From positions 496,001-560,000 of the forward strand of contig OW569354.1 of NCBI GenBank assembly GCA_937625935.1: a DNA stretch of 64,000 nucleotides. The letters run 5' to 3'. Below, piece after piece: positions 10,015-20,085 of the stretch. This DNA comes from Tetramitus jugosus. Its lineage: Eukaryota > Heterolobosea > Eutetramitea > Acrasida > Vahlkampfiidae. Below the pieces are notes generated by a model. It saw nothing but the letters and a program-made list of their open reading frames with translations, did no database searches and was not told the origin of the DNA. The position numbers were made by a program, and so were the translations under genes. Position 1 is the first letter of the stretch. Each line of letters starts with the position of its first letter.

Positions 10015-10814
10015 TCAAGTGACAGAGAAGCTCATATCCTGTCCATCCTTGTCTGTAAATGTTACGTAGTGTTGTCCACGATAGCATCTCTCATCAGTCA
10101 ATAGCGTCAAGTTGCCATCTCCCAGTAGTTGAGTGTCCACAATCAAGCTTCCACTGTAAGATCCAGTAGTTTTCAAAATGGCTCTAAGGCAGATGGATCT
10201 CTTGTTGAGGCCGTAGATAGTTCCGCGCATGGATGCTAAATCCACAGCCAACAGTTCAACTTCACTCGTCGTTCTCTGGTTGACCGAAAAGAATGCTTTT
10301 CCAAGCTTTTCCTCGGGGATTGAAAGGTCTTTGCATCATCCAAGTTGTTCATAATGAGAGTTGCAACTCTTTCCAGGTGATACGGATAGATTGAACGTAG
10401 TACTGTTCCCATGGATTGCTAATGTAACTAGGAGACGGATAGAGAACAAGTTTTGCCTGCACAGAAATGGCTTCCAATTGACAATTGTTTTCAGGCTGCA
10501 AATGATAACAACATGTTGACCAAAATCTTCGCTCTTCATAGTAGAGCTTCCATCACCATAGTCCACAACGTGAGTCCAAGTGCTCGTCGGTTCACTGACA
10601 TCAGTGCCTTTCTTAGCTCAAAGTCATGAGTCATGTTCGTTCATTCTAAATTGGCATTCTGGAGAACCAGAGTACATTCTTACCAGTTTTCAAAATGCGT
10701 TTCGTGAAGAACCTACCGTTACTATCTCGATCATCGTGGTAGATGAGCAGAGTGACTCCGTCGTGAATGGGCGCGAACAAAAGCTGCTGATTTCTGTCGC
10801 AAACAGATCGACTC
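10015..10814 (-). pseudogene. Broken gene of unknown family, interrupted by the LINE insertion
   Basis: Three minus-strand ORFs lie end to end (10814-10646, 10566-10336, 10251-10015) with stops and frame changes between them, and no splice signals that would join them cleanly. The fragments read SVCDRNQQLLFAPIHDG, then MDYGDGSSTMKSEDFGQ, then MRGTIYGLNKRSICLRA. The composition is coding-like but I do not recognise the family. The LINE at 10815 entered its upstream part; beyond the element only the 5S promoter region is found, so the original 5' end is missing. Confidence 0.45.
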
Positions 10815-11977
10815 TTTTTTTTTAAATACAACCATTTCGGTTGCTCTTTTTATTGTCTTGCTTATTCACTTGCCTACGCTCGAAGAGCGTAGGCCCTGGT
10901 TAGTTACCAGTTGGTAGGCAATGATTCTCGGAGAGCGTCATTGCCGTTGATTACATTTATCCTTCGTTGTAGTGAACAGGTGGTGGAGAGTCTTAAGACT
11001 TCTCCTCTTGACACTATTCACATATGTTTTGGCTTTCTTCTGTGCCAGTGGCTTCTTCATTCCTCCAGACATAAGACCCTCAGCGACCTCCATGATGGCG
11101 TCCGTTTCTATACCCATCATTCCTTGTAGCAGTTCACGGCTAGACTTTTTGATTGGTTGCCTCACAACCTTTCCTTCCTTCAGTCGCACCTCATCAAACC
11201 AAACATCGGCGTAGGCAGAGTCCGGGATTCCCATATTCTTGAGCTCATGCCCCGCTTTCACAGCCAATTGCCTTCTAATCATAATGGGACACCTGATCAA
11301 ACAATGTAGCACACTTTCGGGCTCACTCTGACACCAGCTGCACATGATCTGTTCCTCACCAGTGTTGTATAGATATCGTACAACTTCTGCTGTGTGGAGT
11401 GTTCCACTGCGTACCTGTGCATGAAACCATTCCAGCTTCCTGTCTATACCATGGGGGTATTTGAGGAAGCTAAAATCTGCACCACTGTTATTTGCTGCCC
11501 TCTGTAGCCAACATCGCTCGTCTTCATCAATTCTTGCACTTCTTTCTTGATCAAACAGCGACTGTAGATGCGATCTACTTTCCACATGCAGATTTCCTTT
11601 GCACAAGTCCGGTTCTGCACCTTCGATGGACCTCTTCCCTTCGCATCCACACCCACTCATTTGGGATATTAACACTTTCAGCACCTCAAACGACATTGCT
11701 CCGACCTTGCAGGAGGGAAAAATATGTTTAAATTCCTTCAGACACAGTGGGTGATCGTCCACCATTAGTTGCTCACAGCTTGTGATACCTGCCTTGTAGA
11801 GCTTCTTGAGAATTTCACTTGGTACATACCTGGCCAACCAACAACTATCACAGTAGGGATTAGTTTTGGTGACACGTATTTCATGTTTGTGCATTCTGCA
11901 TGCACACCACTTGAGGTAGGAGTGCTTGACAAATTCAAGCCTGTTTCTTGACTGGAATACATTCTCATTTTGGAATG
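10815..11977 (-). mobile_element. 5'-truncated non-LTR retrotransposon (LINE), ORF2 C-terminus plus 3' UTR
   Basis: Flanked by a perfect 16-bp target-site duplication, GCAAACAGATCGACTC, at 10799-10814 and 11978-11993. On the minus strand the element runs from 11977 to a poly(A) tail at 10815-10823. Its open frame (11977 to 10938) enters at the truncated end without its own ATG and encodes about 346 residues. A CCHC zinc knuckle (CSWCQSEPESVLHCLIRC) matches the one that follows reverse transcriptase/RNase H in many LINEs, so this is the C-terminal part of ORF2. The 3' UTR has a perfect GC-rich hairpin at 10874-10893 and then AATAAAAAG, CAACCGAAATGGTTG and the tail. The truncated 5' end lies 35-51 bp upstream of the 5S gene. 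The frame is intact, so insertion is fairly recent. Confidence 0.9.
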
Positions 11978-11997
11978 GCAAACAGATCGACTCGAAA

Positions 11998-12028
11998 GGC
12001 GGAAATAGGGCAATAATTTAAGTAAAGT
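11998..12028 (+). promoter_or_regulatory. Conserved 5S rRNA upstream element
   Basis: GGCGGAAATAGGGCAATAAT followed by TTAAGTAAAGT directly precedes the 5S start. Nearly the same block precedes the copies at 17580 (minus) and 34587, while flanks further out and 3' flanks differ. Conservation limited to about 30 bp suggests an external Pol III promoter element. Confidence 0.65.
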
Positions 12029-12148
12029 GTCTACGTTCATACAATGGTGGAACCACCTCTTCCCATTTCGAATAGAGAAGTTAAGCACCATCTGGCTGAG
12101 TTAGTATTGAGATAGGAGACTACTCGAGAACCCTCAGTAATGTAGGCT
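12029..12148 (+). rRNA. 5S ribosomal RNA
   Basis: 120 nt beginning GTCTACGTTCATAC and ending TGTAGGCT, then TTT for Pol III termination. The ends pair as helix I (GTCTACG with TGTAGGC). The internal control region AGAAGTTAAGCACCATCTGG and the TTAGTA..GAGATAGGAGAC part match the eukaryotic 5S pattern. ATGGTG pairs with CACCAT as helix II. Identity was recognised from these conserved blocks; the copy looks intact. Confidence 0.93.
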
Positions 12149-12484
12149 TTTACCTCTTAACTAACAAAGAAAGCTCCAACACAAATCACAGAAACAAGAC
12201 CCATGGATGACGGATTTTCTTATTTTCCGTGTAATCCAAATAGAGGCTAGCCATTCACAGACATCTATCCATTTGGTGTCAGTCCGCAGAGAAATCTCTT
12301 CAGCTGTCCAACATTCATGCCCCGTGTGGTAATTCTCTCCAAGTTGATTTGGACGTGTAACAGTAACACCAACGAATTTTTGTCTCCTGGGCGACTGAAA
12401 CGTGGTGTGACACCCACAAGAAAACAATCCCATCAACAGCTCGCTCTTCCATACTCAAACCAAAAGTGTCACTCTTTCGAAATT
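12149..12484. other. Region between 5S and the RGS-like gene
   Basis: The RGS-like reading frame stays open back to an ATG at 12317, but the added 56 residues are low in domain character. A minus-strand ORF (12161-12436, Cys- and Trp-rich) overlaps it and is not recognised. Nothing else is supported. Confidence 0.4.
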
Positions 12485-14398
12485 ATGCCACAATTAACCA
12501 AAGAGGAGATCTTTAAATTGTTCGAATTTGATTTCTTGAATGTGACTGAACATCCGGATTGCTTTCAATTATTCCTGGCACATGCAAAAACAGAGCTCAA
12601 CTCTGAAGCACTCTACCTGTACATTCATCTCGAACTCCTGTTGACAAGGACAGGCAAGCACGAGAACATTTATCGAAAGCTGGTCTCACTCACTGAGAGT
12701 CACAATGTCACGCGGGCACTTAAGTCTGAGCAAACAAGAACCCTGAATTTTCAATTGAAAAAGTGGAACGATTACAATCTTGACACTGAGCACAATAACT
12801 CGTATGTGAGTAACATGGCAACAAATGGTGATTTGTTATCTGATGCTCCATCGATGCAAACAATGACAACTGCAACAACAACGAATACGGCTGCTACTAC
12901 GATCGCATCCAATGTGTTTTCTCACCTCTTTTTCAGGAGAAGGTCCAGCTTGAGTGGTAAGGCACTAGGGAGTGATGCGACGTACGAAGATTTGAATCAA
13001 ACAGTTTTTGTGCGATTGGTTGACTTGTACGCCAAATGCAAGGCCTTACGAAAATTATTCTATGGAACGAACAGCAAGTATCAAGTCAATGTGAGTAATG
13101 CAGTGTTGAACAATGTGGAGGATAGCTGGAGGGAGTTTAAGGAAATGTATATGACTGTGATACCTCAATTGTTTACGAACAGGCAACAACAGGTGGAGAT
13201 GACGAAGAGGGATGAAGAGAGGTCAGAGAAACATAACAATCATGACGCTGATGATGACGAGTCATTGGCAAGTGAATTGGATAGGAGTGAGTGTGAGACA
13301 GAAGATGAATTGTACAATGATGAGGAGATGGACACCCTCGAGGGAGAAGAGAGACAAGCCGCTCGCAGTAATTTGGAGTCAATAATGAATAATGCAGAGA
13401 AGTTAGTCGAGTCCATGTTTGGTTCTTCTCGTCTCGTTCTCATGCTCACACTATCCTCTGATATCTTCCCTCGATTCAAGAGATCAAAGAATTGGATTCG
13501 ATTCATCAGTACTCGATCGCTGGACGAGCTCAAGAAGTTTGGTACGAGTAAATCCAGTCTTCAGATCGAACCGTTGTTACTCACACCTCATGATCTCACT
13601 AGGGCCACGATCAATGCCAAGGATGTGGAGTTGGCAAAGGTATTGCTGAGAGATTACTATCATTGGAAGCCGATCACGCAAAAGAAACTATCTGTTTACT
13701 ATTCGAATTTTAAGGTGATGACAGATGAGGCGATTGAACAGTGTGGTTTCTTGCATGCGTTTAGATTGACATACGAGTTTGACAAGAGTGCTCTAGATAT
13801 GGCTCGAATGTTCATTTCAAAAAAGTATTACACAGCGCTGTCCCATTGGAAAGATATGCAATCGATTAGTTATGTTCCCTTGCAGTACAAGGTTGATGAG
13901 GCAACCGGGAAGCGAACCATTGAAAATTATGGAACATCTATTCTCTATTATCGAAAGAGAATGATTGTCTTCAAGAGAGAGTTTATTCAAGCTCACACAC
14001 TGATTCACGATGAAGAAACAGGCACTTATCTCGATGTTTTCAAGGTTTGTGATCACATAAACGCACCTGAAAGCAAGAAGGGCTATAAACGAGCCCTTTC
14101 CTATGGTGTTGCAGCGTTCACAGAGATGGGAGACAAGTGTCGATACACTTCAGTCTTCATGGTCAACCTGAGAGGTCACCTGGAAACAAAATCAGAAAGT
14201 CCAACTCTTGTTGAGAGACAGTCCATAAAAGCACACACACGACAAGCTGTGAAGAACATGCAAAGTTTTGCGGACGAAGCAAGCTTGTCCAATTTTGAAT
14301 TGGATGATGATTTGAAAATTCTCAGGACCCTGCGGGAGCACCAGGAGTACAATAAGATGGAGAGAACATCAAGAAATATCTCACAGACACCGTCGTAG
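12485..14398 (+). CDS. RGS-like domain protein with C-terminal START-like region
   Basis: From the ATG at 12485 the product is 637 residues, no intron. The N-terminal part (LFEFDFLNVTEHPDCFQLFLAHAK.. EALYLYIHLELL) looks like the first half of an RGS box, and FVRLVDLYAKCKALRKLF with SWREFKEMYMTVIPQLF looks like its second half, split by a Thr-rich insert. RGS domains speed GTP hydrolysis by G-alpha. An acidic linker follows, and then about 250 residues (VLLRDYYHWKPITQKKL.. to ..VNLRGHLE) with the layout of a START/lipid-binding fold. The frame extends upstream to 12317; I chose 12485 because similarity starts there. Both domain names are tentative. Confidence 0.72.
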   Translation: MPQLTKEEIFKLFEFDFLNVTEHPDCFQLFLAHAKTELNSEALYLYIHLELLLTRTGKHENIYRKLVSLTESHNVTRALKSEQTRTLNFQLKKWNDYNLDTEHNNSYVSNMATNGDLLSDAPSMQTMTTATTTNTAATTIASNVFSHLFFRRRSSLSGKALGSDATYEDLNQTVFVRLVDLYAKCKALRKLFYGTNSKYQVNVSNAVLNNVEDSWREFKEMYMTVIPQLFTNRQQQVEMTKRDEERSEKHNNHDADDDESLASELDRSECETEDELYNDEEMDTLEGEERQAARSNLESIMNNAEKLVESMFGSSRLVLMLTLSSDIFPRFKRSKNWIRFISTRSLDELKKFGTSKSSLQIEPLLLTPHDLTRATINAKDVELAKVLLRDYYHWKPITQKKLSVYYSNFKVMTDEAIEQCGFLHAFRLTYEFDKSALDMARMFISKKYYTALSHWKDMQSISYVPLQYKVDEATGKRTIENYGTSILYYRKRMIVFKREFIQAHTLIHDEETGTYLDVFKVCDHINAPESKKGYKRALSYGVAAFTEMGDKCRYTSVFMVNLRGHLETKSESPTLVERQSIKAHTRQAVKNMQSFADEASLSNFELDDDLKILRTLREHQEYNKMERTSRNISQTPS

Positions 14399-14526
14399 AT
14401 GGATGAAGAATAAAGATATGATGAGTGACACTGAGATTCTGGTAAATCATACACTCCTTCATTTGGGAAAAAACAAGACGCGGTCAATTATTTGCAGGAA
14501 GCAACAAAAAAAGCGACAAGAAAGAA

Positions 14527-14670
14527 ATGATGGCTGACGCAAACATTTATGAGCTTGTCCTTCAGGTTGCAAGAGAATCCGATTGGACAAGTGCCAAAAC
14601 ACTCATCCTCCCCAACAGCGAGTATCATCAGATGAACTCAATGATGACCAGTCAATTTCACACTCAATAA
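14527..14670 (+). CDS. Possible 47-residue small ORF
   Basis: A short ORF starting MMADANIYELVLQVARES lies between the RGS-like gene and the 3' end of eEF2 on the other strand. The composition is protein-like and the ATG pair is preceded by an A-rich leader. It could be a small gene, or a leftover exon. No homology recognised. Confidence 0.25.
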   Translation: MMADANIYELVLQVARESDWTSAKTLILPNSEYHQMNSMMTSQFHTQ

Positions 14671-14713
14671 AACAAGCGTTTTTTGTTTCAAAGAGTACGC
14701 TTTATTGTTTCTC

Positions 14714-17194
14714 TTACAATTTGTCCAAGTACATCATCGCTGTAGGGATCTCAGGTTTGAGTCCTTTGCGAACACGGATTTCAGTTGCGATCTTATGTGC
14801 AATAGTGTCCTTCTCGTATGGATTCGAGTTCATTGTTCTCCAATGATCGAATGAACACTGAGGGAATGCTTGTCCAGATGTAGCAGCTCTCAATTCCTCT
14901 GTCAAACCAAAACTCTCAAGGACTGGAATATGACATATGACAGTGTACAACGTACCCACAGTTTGTTCTGTGGCCAATATCATTCCCTTTCTCTTATTCA
15001 CTACATTGTAAATTCCACCGAGAGCATTGTCAACAGTTTGGATTTCAACTTTGTACATTGGTTCAACTAATCGAGGTTGAGCTGAGAGTTGACTCGAGTA
15101 GTAGGCTTTTCTTGCTGCTGGTATCAATTGGCCACCACCTCTGTGAATAGCATCAGCATGCAGAACAGCGTCTATGACATTGAATCGTACTCCTCTCATA
15201 CTCTCCTCACAAAGACCACCTTCCTTTGAAGCCCATTGGAAACTTGAAACAACACTTTCTTTGATTTCGTTCATGAAGTCAGTGGACTTAGTACAATCCA
15301 CTACCACATTAGGTCCACAGTCAGCAGGTCCAAAACACCAAATCTTCTTTGCTGAGTTAGCATCCCAACCTTGGTAAGTGTCCACAATGTGTTTTGAAAG
15401 AGTCTTGGAATCCATTAGTGATGGGTTAAGAATGTTATTCTCCAAGTCAAGACTCATCTGCTCATCAATAGGAAGAGCTTGCATATAGAGTCTGTTGTGC
15501 TTGTTTGCAGATTTTGATAGGCAGATATCAGACATTTGAGTTACCGTTTCCTTGAAAGTGACCACTGGCTTTGATTTCAATAGTTTGATGCCTTTGCAGT
15601 ACTGATTCTCAAGATCTCCAAAACAAATATCCAGATGAAGTTCTCCAGCTCCAGCCATAATATGCTGACCTGTCTCTGATATCGTACATTGAAGCAGCGG
15701 ATCACTCTTGGTTAGTTTCTTCAGGCCTTCGACCAACTTGCCAATGTCAGAAGCCTTTTCTGTTTCTACAGCAATTTGAACGACAGGACTCACAGAGTAT
15801 TTCATATTCTTGAATGGGTGAGCGTCAGTGCATTCGAGATCAGTTACAGTACCAGTTTTGACGATCGCATTATCCAATCCCACCATACCAATACAGTTAC
15901 CGCATTGAGTTTCATCTACAGATCTAGTGACTCTTCCCATCATAACAAGAAGTCTTTGAACGCTTCCCTTGTAAACATCAGCTTTTGATTGTGTTGTTGC
16001 CTCATATTGAGGACCCATGATTCTTACTTTGTGACCCTGTTTAAGGGTGCCACTGAAGACTCTTCCAAATGCAACGAATTTACCTCCAGAACCTTCTGAA
16101 GGAACCATCTTTGAAACATAGACCATCAGAGGTCCATTTTCATCACAATCTCTAATTGCAGTAGCATACTTGTCATCTGTCGGGCCTGTATACAACAATG
16201 AATATCTGTACTTTTGGGCAGTTTTTGGTGAAGGTAATCGATCAACAATAAGTTCGATTAGAGCTTCGTGGGCTGGAAGAAACTTTTGCATTACATTTTT
16301 CATCAATTCCTTTGAAGTAGCTTCTCTTTCTTGAGTTGTCAGGCGAACATCCAGAGCCGACAACATTGAATCGAGTTGGATCAGATCATTGTCATTGACA
16401 ACTTTAAACAGATTGAAGATTGGTTCCAACACGAATTGACAGAAACCTCGTTTGAGAGTCTTCCCTGTCTTTTTGGAAATTCTATCTTTCTGCCACTTAT
16501 TCGAATCGGGACAGAAGAACCAATCACCCCAGAGTTTCTTCAGAACTTTGTCTTCAGCAATCTTGAATTTTGAAGCATACATCTTTGCGAATCTTCTCAG
16601 AGTGAATGCCCAACCCATTTTACCAGCTCCTATTGCAACATTGCCTTTCACAGGACTCACCTCGAAGCTATAACCAAGTGAGTGGTCAGTGTAGGTGGAG
16701 ATGATCACATTGACACTTTCGACAATTCTTAGAAGGTTCTGATAGCACTCCTCAGGATCTAATTGAAGTTCAACAATTGCACGATCAAGCTTGTTGATCA
16801 TTAACACTGGCACAATTCTTTCTTGGAGTGCCTGTCTTAGAACAGTTTCAGTCTGAGAACGACATCCCTCGACTGAGTCAACAACGACCATGGCTCCGTC
16901 AGTTACTCGAAGCGCGGCAGTCACTTCAGAAGAGAAATCAACATGACCAGGAGAATCAATGAGATTAATTAAGTACTCTTGTTCCTTGTACGGAAACATG
17001 AGAGAGATGGCTGTGGACTTGATCGTAATGCCCTTTTCGATCTCATCTGGACGAGTGTCCATGTACCTCTTGTTGCCAATGGCAGAGTGGGAGATGATAC
17101 CTGCAGCTCCAACGAGAGAATCAGTCAGGGTACTCTTGCCGTGATCCACATGGGCGATCACAGAAATATTTCGGATGTTTGTGCTTGATGTCAT
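14714..17194 (-). CDS. Elongation factor 2 (eEF2), somewhat divergent
   Basis: 826 residues, single exon. GTPase motifs are AHVDHGKST at 14-22, DSPGHVD near 80 and NKLD near 135. The tail contains IHRGGGQLIPAARKAYYSS and SGQAFPQCSFDHW, whose His in FDHW is the diphthamide site, so the protein should be modified normally. eEF2 translocates the ribosome after peptide transfer. Most eEF2s carry RFTDTR after the switch region; here it reads RYMDTR, so the Thr equivalent to human Thr56 (eEF2 kinase site) is Met. The length is close to the usual 840. Because of this divergence it could be a paralogue rather than the only eEF2. Confidence 0.93.
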   Translation of the reverse strand: MTSSTNIRNISVIAHVDHGKSTLTDSLVGAAGIISHSAIGNKRYMDTRPDEIEKGITIKSTAISLMFPYKEQEYLINLIDSPGHVDFSSEVTAALRVTDGAMVVVDSVEGCRSQTETVLRQALQERIVPVLMINKLDRAIVELQLDPEECYQNLLRIVESVNVIISTYTDHSLGYSFEVSPVKGNVAIGAGKMGWAFTLRRFAKMYASKFKIAEDKVLKKLWGDWFFCPDSNKWQKDRISKKTGKTLKRGFCQFVLEPIFNLFKVVNDNDLIQLDSMLSALDVRLTTQEREATSKELMKNVMQKFLPAHEALIELIVDRLPSPKTAQKYRYSLLYTGPTDDKYATAIRDCDENGPLMVYVSKMVPSEGSGGKFVAFGRVFSGTLKQGHKVRIMGPQYEATTQSKADVYKGSVQRLLVMMGRVTRSVDETQCGNCIGMVGLDNAIVKTGTVTDLECTDAHPFKNMKYSVSPVVQIAVETEKASDIGKLVEGLKKLTKSDPLLQCTISETGQHIMAGAGELHLDICFGDLENQYCKGIKLLKSKPVVTFKETVTQMSDICLSKSANKHNRLYMQALPIDEQMSLDLENNILNPSLMDSKTLSKHIVDTYQGWDANSAKKIWCFGPADCGPNVVVDCTKSTDFMNEIKESVVSSFQWASKEGGLCEESMRGVRFNVIDAVLHADAIHRGGGQLIPAARKAYYSSQLSAQPRLVEPMYKVEIQTVDNALGGIYNVVNKRKGMILATEQTVGTLYTVICHIPVLESFGLTEELRAATSGQAFPQCSFDHWRTMNSNPYEKDTIAHKIATEIRVRKGLKPEIPTAMMYLDKL

Positions 17195-17460
17195 GGTTCT
17201 ACTATCGGAAGGAGTGTTTTAGTCAGAGTATCTTTTAGATTCAGTTATGTTATTGTTTGTTCTTACTTTAACTCTGCTTTTCAAGATCCGCATTTTATAG
17301 CTGGTTAAGTCGGATTACTCCTACTGGTAGGTGCACATGGGAATTTGCACTCTCACCAAATATGGCAAATTATCTTCTGCAAGGGCGAAATTGCACTCAA
17401 CAGTGCAACGACAAAATTGCAGTCACACCAATCGGGGAAGCAAGAGAACACAAAACCAAA

Positions 17461-17580
17461 AGCCTACATTACTGAGGGTTCTCGAGTAGTCTCCTATCTC
17501 AATACTAACTCAGCCAGATGGTGCTTAACTTCTCTATTCGAAATGGGAAGAGGTGGTTCCACCATTGTATGAACGTAGAC
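17461..17580 (-). rRNA. 5S ribosomal RNA, second copy
   Basis: Reads on the minus strand from GTCTACG at 17580 to TGTAGGCT at 17461, 120 nt, followed by a T run. It appears essentially identical to the copy at 12029 over the whole gene, including the conserved block GCGGAAATAGGGCAATAATT immediately upstream (17581-17612). The 3' flank is unrelated to that of copy one, so this is a dispersed gene, not part of a tandem repeat. Confidence 0.93.
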
Positions 17581-17620
17581 ACTTTACTTGAATTATTGCC
17601 CTATTTCCGCCTTTTTCTGA

Positions 17621-18341
17621 GCGGAATCTGAATTTGGCCTTCACTGTCTTCCCAGAGCTCTGTTAAGAGTCGAAGATTGCTTGCAATGACAGTAGTAGAC
17701 GAGTTAGTGGAGCTAGGAGTGGCACGAAAGAGTTTTATCGACATCTGGTTTGACAATTTGCGACTGAGGGAAGGCAAATTGTCGCGAAGACCTATCAAGA
17801 AAACCAGCAAGAATATCTTCAAGGAATGATGGGCATCGAGGTAGATACCATCGAGCAGGTAACAGATAGATTGGTGCTTAACGGGATGAAGAAGTCAGTA
17901 GCCGCAAAGAAAGCCAAAACATTCGTGAACAGTGTGAAGCGGAGATGTCTCACAACCCTCCATCAACTGTTCACCTCAACCAAAGAGAAACAGAAGCAAT
18001 GACGAGCTGTATGTACCATTCTCAAGAAGCTCTACAAAGGTATCACAAACCGCGCGAAACTAATGGTTGACGATCACCCTCTGTGTCTAAAGGAGTTCGA
18101 ATACATCTTTCCGCCTGCAAGGTCGGAACAAGGTCGTTTATGGTGCTGAAGGTGTTAGTATCCCAGATGAGTGGGTGTGGATGTGCCGAAAGGAAAAAAG
18201 AGGTCAGTCGAAAGTGCAGAACCGAACGAGGGTAAGTTCGGGCGTCATTGCCTACCAACCGGTAACTAACCACGAAGAGCGTAGGCACGTGAAAGAGCAA
18301 GACAATAAAAAGAGCAACCGAAATGGTTGTATTTAAAAAAA
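17621..18341 (+). mobile_element. Degenerate, rearranged LINE fragment
   Basis: Related to the LINE at 10815-11977. The first segment encodes the ORF2 C-terminus (DIWFDNLRLREGKL.. and KKAKTFVNSVKRRCLTTLHQLF, ending at a stop near 18003) with a frameshift. A second segment encodes an earlier part (ILKKLYKG..LMVDDHPLCLKEFEYIF) and joins directly to the 3' UTR, ending AATAAAAAGAG, CAACCGAAATGGTTG and seven As. The two segments are in reversed order relative to copy one although in the same orientation. A decayed duplication may be AGCGGAATC (left) and AGCTGAATC (right). The 5' end lies about 41-48 bp upstream of the minus-strand 5S gene. Confidence 0.8.
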
Positions 18342-18402
18342 CAGAGCTGAATCATGACAGTGCTTCCATGAGCAGCGATTTATTTCACATTTACTTTCGT
18401 AT

Positions 18403-19259
18403 TTGTTCCCGATTCATGGCGAGATTGATGATTCCTATTCATCATTGATATACTTGCTACTGGTGCACCGTGGAGTTAGTGCTTACTACTATCGAAGCCA
18501 AGTAGCGTCCACAAAGAAGTACCAGAAAGATTTTCAACTTTTTCTGGCCCAAGGACTGGAAACTACGAATGTTGAAAGAGGGATGTTATGCGTTCGTATC
18601 CTTGGCAAGTTATGCTCTTCTATATTCGCTGAAATATTTGAAGCACTCAAACCGTTTTTGTGGAATGTGGTTTTGAAATTTACCGATTCTGATGAGTTAA
18701 GTGAAAGTTAAGTGTTGATTGTGGAGTATCAGGCTAAGAGCGCTTTTGAAAAGATGTTTCTATAGCACAATCTATAGTACAGCTCCTGTTCGATCTTGCT
18801 TTTGAGTTCACAGAAAGATCTGAATTGACATTTAGCGAGGAGTTGGCTCACTTGATCCACGATGGAAGTGCCAAGATAGAGTCTAATAAGTTGTCATTGT
18901 ATTTGAGATCACTGACGACCACGTTGGAAAACCTAGCGGTAACCATTCTATCTAATCATCGTAATCACGAAGCAAGAGACAAACTAAGCGGTGCACTACA
19001 TTCAATTGAATTCGTCCCAGCGAACGCCGAATTGATTGACAATGGTGTTGTGCATAGATTGTATAGTACAGTATATAGTTGTCCATCTATTGAGGTGGAC
19101 ATAATCATATTTCCTTGCTGGACTCTCTATCTCGACTTTATTCGAAACAATCTTCTTGTTGGTGTGGAGGAAGCTCACAAATTGTCACCTTCAAATCACA
19201 TGAGTTTATTTCATTACACGATTTCATTGGTATGCAGGGGATTTAACGCTCAGAACTGA
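18403..19259 (+). pseudogene. Decayed gene with helical-repeat character
   Basis: Two ORFs, 18403-18711 and 18825-19259, are separated by stops and a frame change. The text reads QVASTKKYQKDFQLFLAQGL..VERGMLCVRILGKLC and then LAHLIHDGSAKIESNKLSLYLRSLTTTLENL. The first part recalls the ARM-like N-terminus of IFRD-family proteins, but weakly. The last 50 bp (GCTCACAA..CACATGAGTTTATTTCAT) recur near 29880-29925, downstream of the fourth RWP-RK gene, showing that pieces of this gene were duplicated within the array. Confidence 0.4.
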
Positions 19260-19429
19260 CCACATTTCATCATTCGATGATGGATCGCTCATTTTTGAAT
19301 GAGCTGTCTGAGAGTGCAGTGTGTGAGAAGCATCAATAGATTCTTCAACCACTGGTCGCTCGTTTGATGGTGGCAACAAAATCAGCCGCCGAGTGATTGG
19401 GACACAAGGGTGCAATAGAGTGGGCAGAT

Positions 19430-19700
19430 ACTCCTCATTCATCACATGGCTGACTCCACATGACAACATCAATCATGAAACATTCGGTACAGTCAATGTC
19501 TGATTCTTCTGTTTCTTCCTTGCCAAGAACGGTCGTGATGTTCATATCTACACAGCATACCATTTGAGGTAGGTGCAGTTGGCTCAAACATATTTGTTGG
19601 TTGGGAAATTCTCTCTCTTGTTGGAAAGCTATAAGTCCCATTAACCGTTCCATCTCAAAGGAGTAGAACAGGGTTGCGATTACCCAAATACCCCTTCAGC
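19430..19700. repeat. Duplicated spacer, partner at about 27660-27930
   Basis: Both places contain CACACAGCATAC(C/T)ATTTGAGGT, then TTGTTGGAAAGCTA and a following (C/T)CAACCGTTC/TTAACCGTTC and CAAAGGAGT in the same order, with scattered differences and indels. Short ORFs inside are not conserved between the two, so I treat this as non-coding or decayed spacer carried along with the RWP-RK duplications. Confidence 0.6.
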
Positions 19701-20085
19701 AAGGGCAACAAGATAAAAATCTATCACCATTGTCTTTTCTGAGAGCTCGAATATCACGCAAAAGTTGCTGCTTGGTTCCCCTGGAGTTCTCAACCGACCA
19801 ACTGCCCCCTGGAGTTTTCAACAATACCAATATGTTGGATCTGATGAAGAAAGAGGATCCATGAGGGCCATTATTGGTATCACTCACAAAATGAGATAGT
19901 TTGAAATGAGAGATGTGAGACTGGTGGTGTCTCATGTGAATTACATTGCTGCATTCTCTGCTGTTGCTCTATGGAAACATGATTGGCCACCACGTGTTGT
20001 ACAATATTGGTCAATTTTCAATCGACTGCCGCTGCAAAGGATAATTAAGTACTTGAACAAAACTGGTAGTCCATGAAAAATAATG

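Noticed and set aside
12317-12484. Upstream ATG extending the RGS-like protein by 56 residues
   Set aside because: The added residues have no domain character and the region overlaps the 5S flank; similarity starts at the ATG of 12485.
18403-19259. Intact IFRD-type gene
   Set aside because: Stops and frame changes separate the two parts and the similarity is weak; recorded as a pseudogene only.
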